From the NCBI GenBank assembly GCA_947475875.1, contig CANJME010000015.1:20633-84632 (forward strand): a stretch of 64,000 bases of DNA. Reading direction: 5' to 3'. The notes under the pieces were generated by a model. It made no database searches, had not been told where the DNA came from, and was given only the letters and a program-made list of their open reading frames with translations. The stretch comes from Caulobacteraceae bacterium (GTDB lineage: Bacteria > Pseudomonadota > Alphaproteobacteria > Caulobacterales > Caulobacteraceae). The position numbers and the translations under genes are program-made. Below, piece by piece: positions 61,616 to 64,000 of the stretch (its first letter is position 1; each line of letters opens with the position of its first letter).

Positions 61616-61678
61616 GCGGCCAGCCTGGAGGAACGCAAAGCCTGGCGCAATAAGGAATTCGGCGGACCACCGAGCGAA

Positions 61679-61724
61679 CCTCCCCCGTTTACGGGGGAGG
61701 GGGACCGCGAAGCGGTGGAGGGGG
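61679..61724. repeat. Family-A palindromic repeat, copy 5
   Basis: CCTCCCCC-GTTTA-CGGGGGAGG, then GACCGCGAAGCGGT and GGAGGGGG. The core is identical to copy 2. It lies between the divergent small gene and the DUF3883 gene. Confidence 0.9.
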
Positions 61725-61782
61725 CGAGCCACACGCACCGCAGGCTGGCGTCCAGCCACGCTTTGCCGCATCCTCTCCCGCG

Positions 61783-62628
61783 ATGGCGGACGAAGACCTC
61801 ATCGGCAGGCCTTGGGGCGAAGACGAGCTCGACGCCATTGTCGCCGACTATTTCGCCATGCTGGCTGCCGAGCGCGCCGGCGCCCCTTACGTCAAATCTC
61901 ACCATGCCGCCGCCCTGATGGACGCCATCGGCCGCACCCACCGTTCGGTCGAATTCAAGCACATGAACATCTCGGCGGTGCTCAGCGAACTCGGCCTGCC
62001 TACCATCCGCGGCTACAAGGCCAAGGCCAACTATCAGGGCGCCATCTTCCCGGCCATCGACCGGTTCCTGACTGCCAACCCGGCGGCTATCGAGATCGCC
62101 ATCGCCCCGCCGCCGGCCCACCTCGCCGAAGCGCCCGCGATATTCGAAACCGAGCCGCCACCCAAATCAGACGTCGCCAAACCGCCCCGCCCCGAAGGGC
62201 TCGAACGGTTGGTGCGCAAGTTCGACCCCGTGGAGCGGGACTTCCGTAACCGCGCTCTGGGCAAGGCAGGCGAGGCCCTGATCGTCGACCTGGAAGCCCG
62301 CCGCCTGCACGAGGCCGGCCACCCCGATCTGGCCCGCCAGGTGCGCTGGGTCGCCGACCTCGACGGCGATGGCGCGGGCTATGACATCCTGTCTTTCGCC
62401 GCCAATGGCGACAAACGCCTGATCGAGGTCAAGACCACCAACGGCGGCCAAAGGACGCCCTTCTTCCTGACCCGGAACGAAGAAGCCCTGGCGCGCGAAG
62501 CGCCCGACCAATTCCGCATTTTCCGCCTCTACGAATTCGGCAAGGACCCAAAGCTCTTCAAGCTGCGCCCGCCGCTGTCTGAGCATGTGGTGCTTGAGAC
62601 GGAAACGTGGCGGGCGGGATTTGGGTGA
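61783..62628 (+). CDS. DUF3883-domain protein, putative PD-(D/E)XK nuclease-like
   Basis: This 281-residue protein has an N-terminal domain of about 130 residues and a C-terminal DUF3883 (NO VEIN-like) domain: GKAGEALIVDLEARRL, then DLDGDGAGYDILSF and RLIEVKTTNGGQRTPFFLTRNE. The E, D and ExK residues fit a PD-(D/E)XK nuclease core. Similar domains are seen in restriction-type and defence proteins. Family-A repeat copy 5 lies upstream. No methylase or other restriction gene adjoins. Confidence 0.82.
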   Translation: MADEDLIGRPWGEDELDAIVADYFAMLAAERAGAPYVKSHHAAALMDAIGRTHRSVEFKHMNISAVLSELGLPTIRGYKAKANYQGAIFPAIDRFLTANPAAIEIAIAPPPAHLAEAPAIFETEPPPKSDVAKPPRPEGLERLVRKFDPVERDFRNRALGKAGEALIVDLEARRLHEAGHPDLARQVRWVADLDGDGAGYDILSFAANGDKRLIEVKTTNGGQRTPFFLTRNEEALAREAPDQFRIFRLYEFGKDPKLFKLRPPLSEHVVLETETWRAGFG

Positions 62629-62747
62629 GATCTAGGAGAATGGCGCTCCCGTCGTGTCCGTCGTGCCTGTCCTCGCGCCAGCGAGGACCCGTGTCCGTGC
62701 GGGCCGAAGGCCCGCCGCGAAAGCAATCTTTCTTGCTGCGCGCGCCC

Positions 62748-63749
62748 CTAGAACCCGGCCCCCGCGCCGCCCGCGCCCATGGTGTCCTTGATGTGGATCC
62801 CCGCGGGACCCAGGATCATCACGAACAGCACCGGCAGGAAGAACAGGATCATCGGCACGGTCAGCTTGGCGGGCAGGGCTGCGGCCTTCTTTTCCGCCGC
62901 CGCCAGGCGCAGCTCGCGGTTTTCCTTGCTCATGGTGCGCAAGGCCGCGCCCAGCGGCGTGCCATAGCGTTCGGCCTGGATCATCGCGGTGGCGACCGAC
63001 TTGATCCCCGGGTTGGGGTTGCGCCGGGCAAAGCTCTCATAGGCGTTGCGCCGCTCGGGCAGATAAGACAGCTCAGCGACCAGGAGGGTCATCTCTTCGG
63101 CCAGTTCGATGGAGGTGCGGCCGATCTCCTGTCCCACCTTGGCCAGCGCCGCCTCGATGGACATGCCGGATTCGACGCAGATCAGCAGCAGGTCCAATGC
63201 GTCGGGAAAGGCGCTGACGATCGAGCCCTGGCGTTTCTGGGCAATGTTGGACAGGTAAATGTTGGGCGCGAAATAGCCCATAATGACTGCGGCGACGATG
63301 ACGACCGGCTTGACGGTGGGCCTCAGCCCCAGGCCGTTGATGGCGTAGATATAGAAGGCCGTGAACAGGCCCAGCGCGATCGGCGTCACCAGGCGGAAGA
63401 AGTAGAAGCGGCTGATCGGCTTGGGACCGCGAAAGCCGGCCTGGGCCAGCTTTTCCACAACCTGCGGATCTTCCAGAAGCTTGGACAGCTGCAGCCGTTC
63501 GACGACGTTCTTGTAGAGCCCCTCGTCCCGCTGACGCAGCGAACTGGAGCTGACCGACTTTTTGGCCAGGGCCTCCCGGCTCTTGCGGCGCAGTTCTTCC
63601 CTGCGGTTGGCCACCGATTTCAGCCGGTCCTCCAGACTGTTGCTCTTCATCATCGGCGCGGCCAGGGTGACAATGGTGGCGAAACAGATCACCGCCACAA
63701 AGGCCGCGACCAGGTTCTCCGGGTTACTGACAGTCTCGGCAATGTTCAT
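62748..63749 (-). CDS. tadC: Tight-adherence pilus inner-membrane protein TadC (type II secretion F family)
   Basis: This 333-residue protein has N-terminal and C-terminal membrane helices and the T2SSF domain: FPDALDLLLICVESGMSIEAAL, GRTSIELAEEMTLLVAELSYLPER, then NPGIKSVATAMIQAERYGTPLG and a C-terminal PMILFFLPVLFVMILGPAGI. It corresponds to TadC, called CpaH in Caulobacter. The platform partner TadB should be upstream but is not in the 251 bases left. The ATG at 63749 fits the helix; a longer frame exists. Confidence 0.92.
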   Translation of the reverse strand: MNIAETVSNPENLVAAFVAVICFATIVTLAAPMMKSNSLEDRLKSVANRREELRRKSREALAKKSVSSSSLRQRDEGLYKNVVERLQLSKLLEDPQVVEKLAQAGFRGPKPISRFYFFRLVTPIALGLFTAFYIYAINGLGLRPTVKPVVIVAAVIMGYFAPNIYLSNIAQKRQGSIVSAFPDALDLLLICVESGMSIEAALAKVGQEIGRTSIELAEEMTLLVAELSYLPERRNAYESFARRNPNPGIKSVATAMIQAERYGTPLGAALRTMSKENRELRLAAAEKKAAALPAKLTVPMILFFLPVLFVMILGPAGIHIKDTMGAGGAGAGF

Positions 63750-64000
63750 CGGGCCATCCCCGGGACGCGCGCCAACCCGCGCCTTCGGCGCGGCTGAAAT
63801 AAGTACGCGAAGGGCGCAAAGGATACGCAAAGGTCGCGACGGGAGCGGTGCTGACGTGACCCCCATTTCTCATCCAATCATAATGAGAGTCCTGAGCTGA
63901 TTTGAACCGTCCTGGTGGTGGCTTGCAAGAGGCCATGGCGCGCGACCGCAAGAGTCGGGCGCGCCTTGGCCGGTCTTTCCGCAGATGGCGCTGGCGTAGG
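63750..64000. other. Window-end sequence without a recognised gene
   Basis: I see no credible complete gene. GCGCC-TTC-GGCGC at about 63781-63793 is a hairpin. The last 100 or so bases look different and may be the edge of a gene or of a mobile element extending beyond the window; this cannot be resolved here. Confidence 0.4.

Noticed and set aside
63724..63951. Minus-strand frame of 75 codons at the window end, possibly part of an insertion sequence
   Set aside because: No transposase motif, no terminal inverted repeats visible, and it overlaps the tadC start; left as unassigned sequence.

Overview
The window is 64 kb of GC-rich alphaproteobacterial chromosome, most likely from Caulobacteraceae (Phenylobacterium or Caulobacter-like). 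This rests on gene content and order: dapD, a HAD nucleotidase and argB in one overlapping run; lspA beside a DUF3035 lipoprotein; a cpa/tad pilus gene; EcfG-type promoter motifs; many short GC-rich palindromic repeats. Genus is an inference, since there is no rRNA in the window.

Layout. 1-6.8 kb: 3' end of dnaX, a Tat-exported epoxide-hydrolase-like enzyme, a cupin, a very acidic protein, dapD/HAD/argB, zapE and a single-domain response regulator. 6.9-13.1 kb: succinate dehydrogenase sdhC-sdhD-sdhA, then an FkbM methyltransferase and CreD, then sdhB and a 2Fe-2S ferredoxin. 13.2-22.7 kb: CPBP protease, rsmD, a methyltransferase and mutL, a TraB/GumN protein, a DUF3035 lipoprotein, lspA and ileS. 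23-32.2 kb: hybrid histidine kinase, dicarboxylate symporter, small unknowns, a dienoyl-CoA-isomerase-like enzyme, an aminotransferase, an HTH protein, a 559-base AT-richer gap, a frameshifted OmpA-family lipoprotein and a TonB-like protein. 32.3-41.9 kb: class I ribonucleotide reductase alpha subunit, a DUF559 nuclease gene between inverted repeats, an M28-family peptidase, AsmA, two envelope unknowns, DUF3445, HAD and DUF983 proteins.

41.9-51.4 kb: tRNA-Ala(CGC) with promoter and terminator, followed by the most unusual block. Six same-strand genes with short gaps encode a DUF1592-type haem lipoprotein, an exported unknown, a Tat-exported DUF1552 protein, a small cytosolic unknown, a cytochrome c and a thiamine-diphosphate enzyme carrying an apparent Tat signal. 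A convergent CXXCH protein closes the block. I read it as a possible periplasmic redox pathway of unknown substrate, probably acquired laterally.

51.5-64 kb: YggT, amt-glnK, an acyl-CoA dehydrogenase, a complete RND tripartite efflux operon (outer-membrane factor, adaptor, pump), a repeat-rich stretch with a small unknown and a DUF3883 nuclease-like gene, and tadC of the tight-adherence pilus.

Short palindromic repeats recur throughout, mostly at gene ends. In two places they form part of a reading frame (N-terminus of the HAD nucleotidase, C-terminus of the DUF559 protein). Three GGAAC...CGTT-like promoters suggest that an OmpA-family gene, a response regulator and possibly the acidic protein belong to the general stress response.
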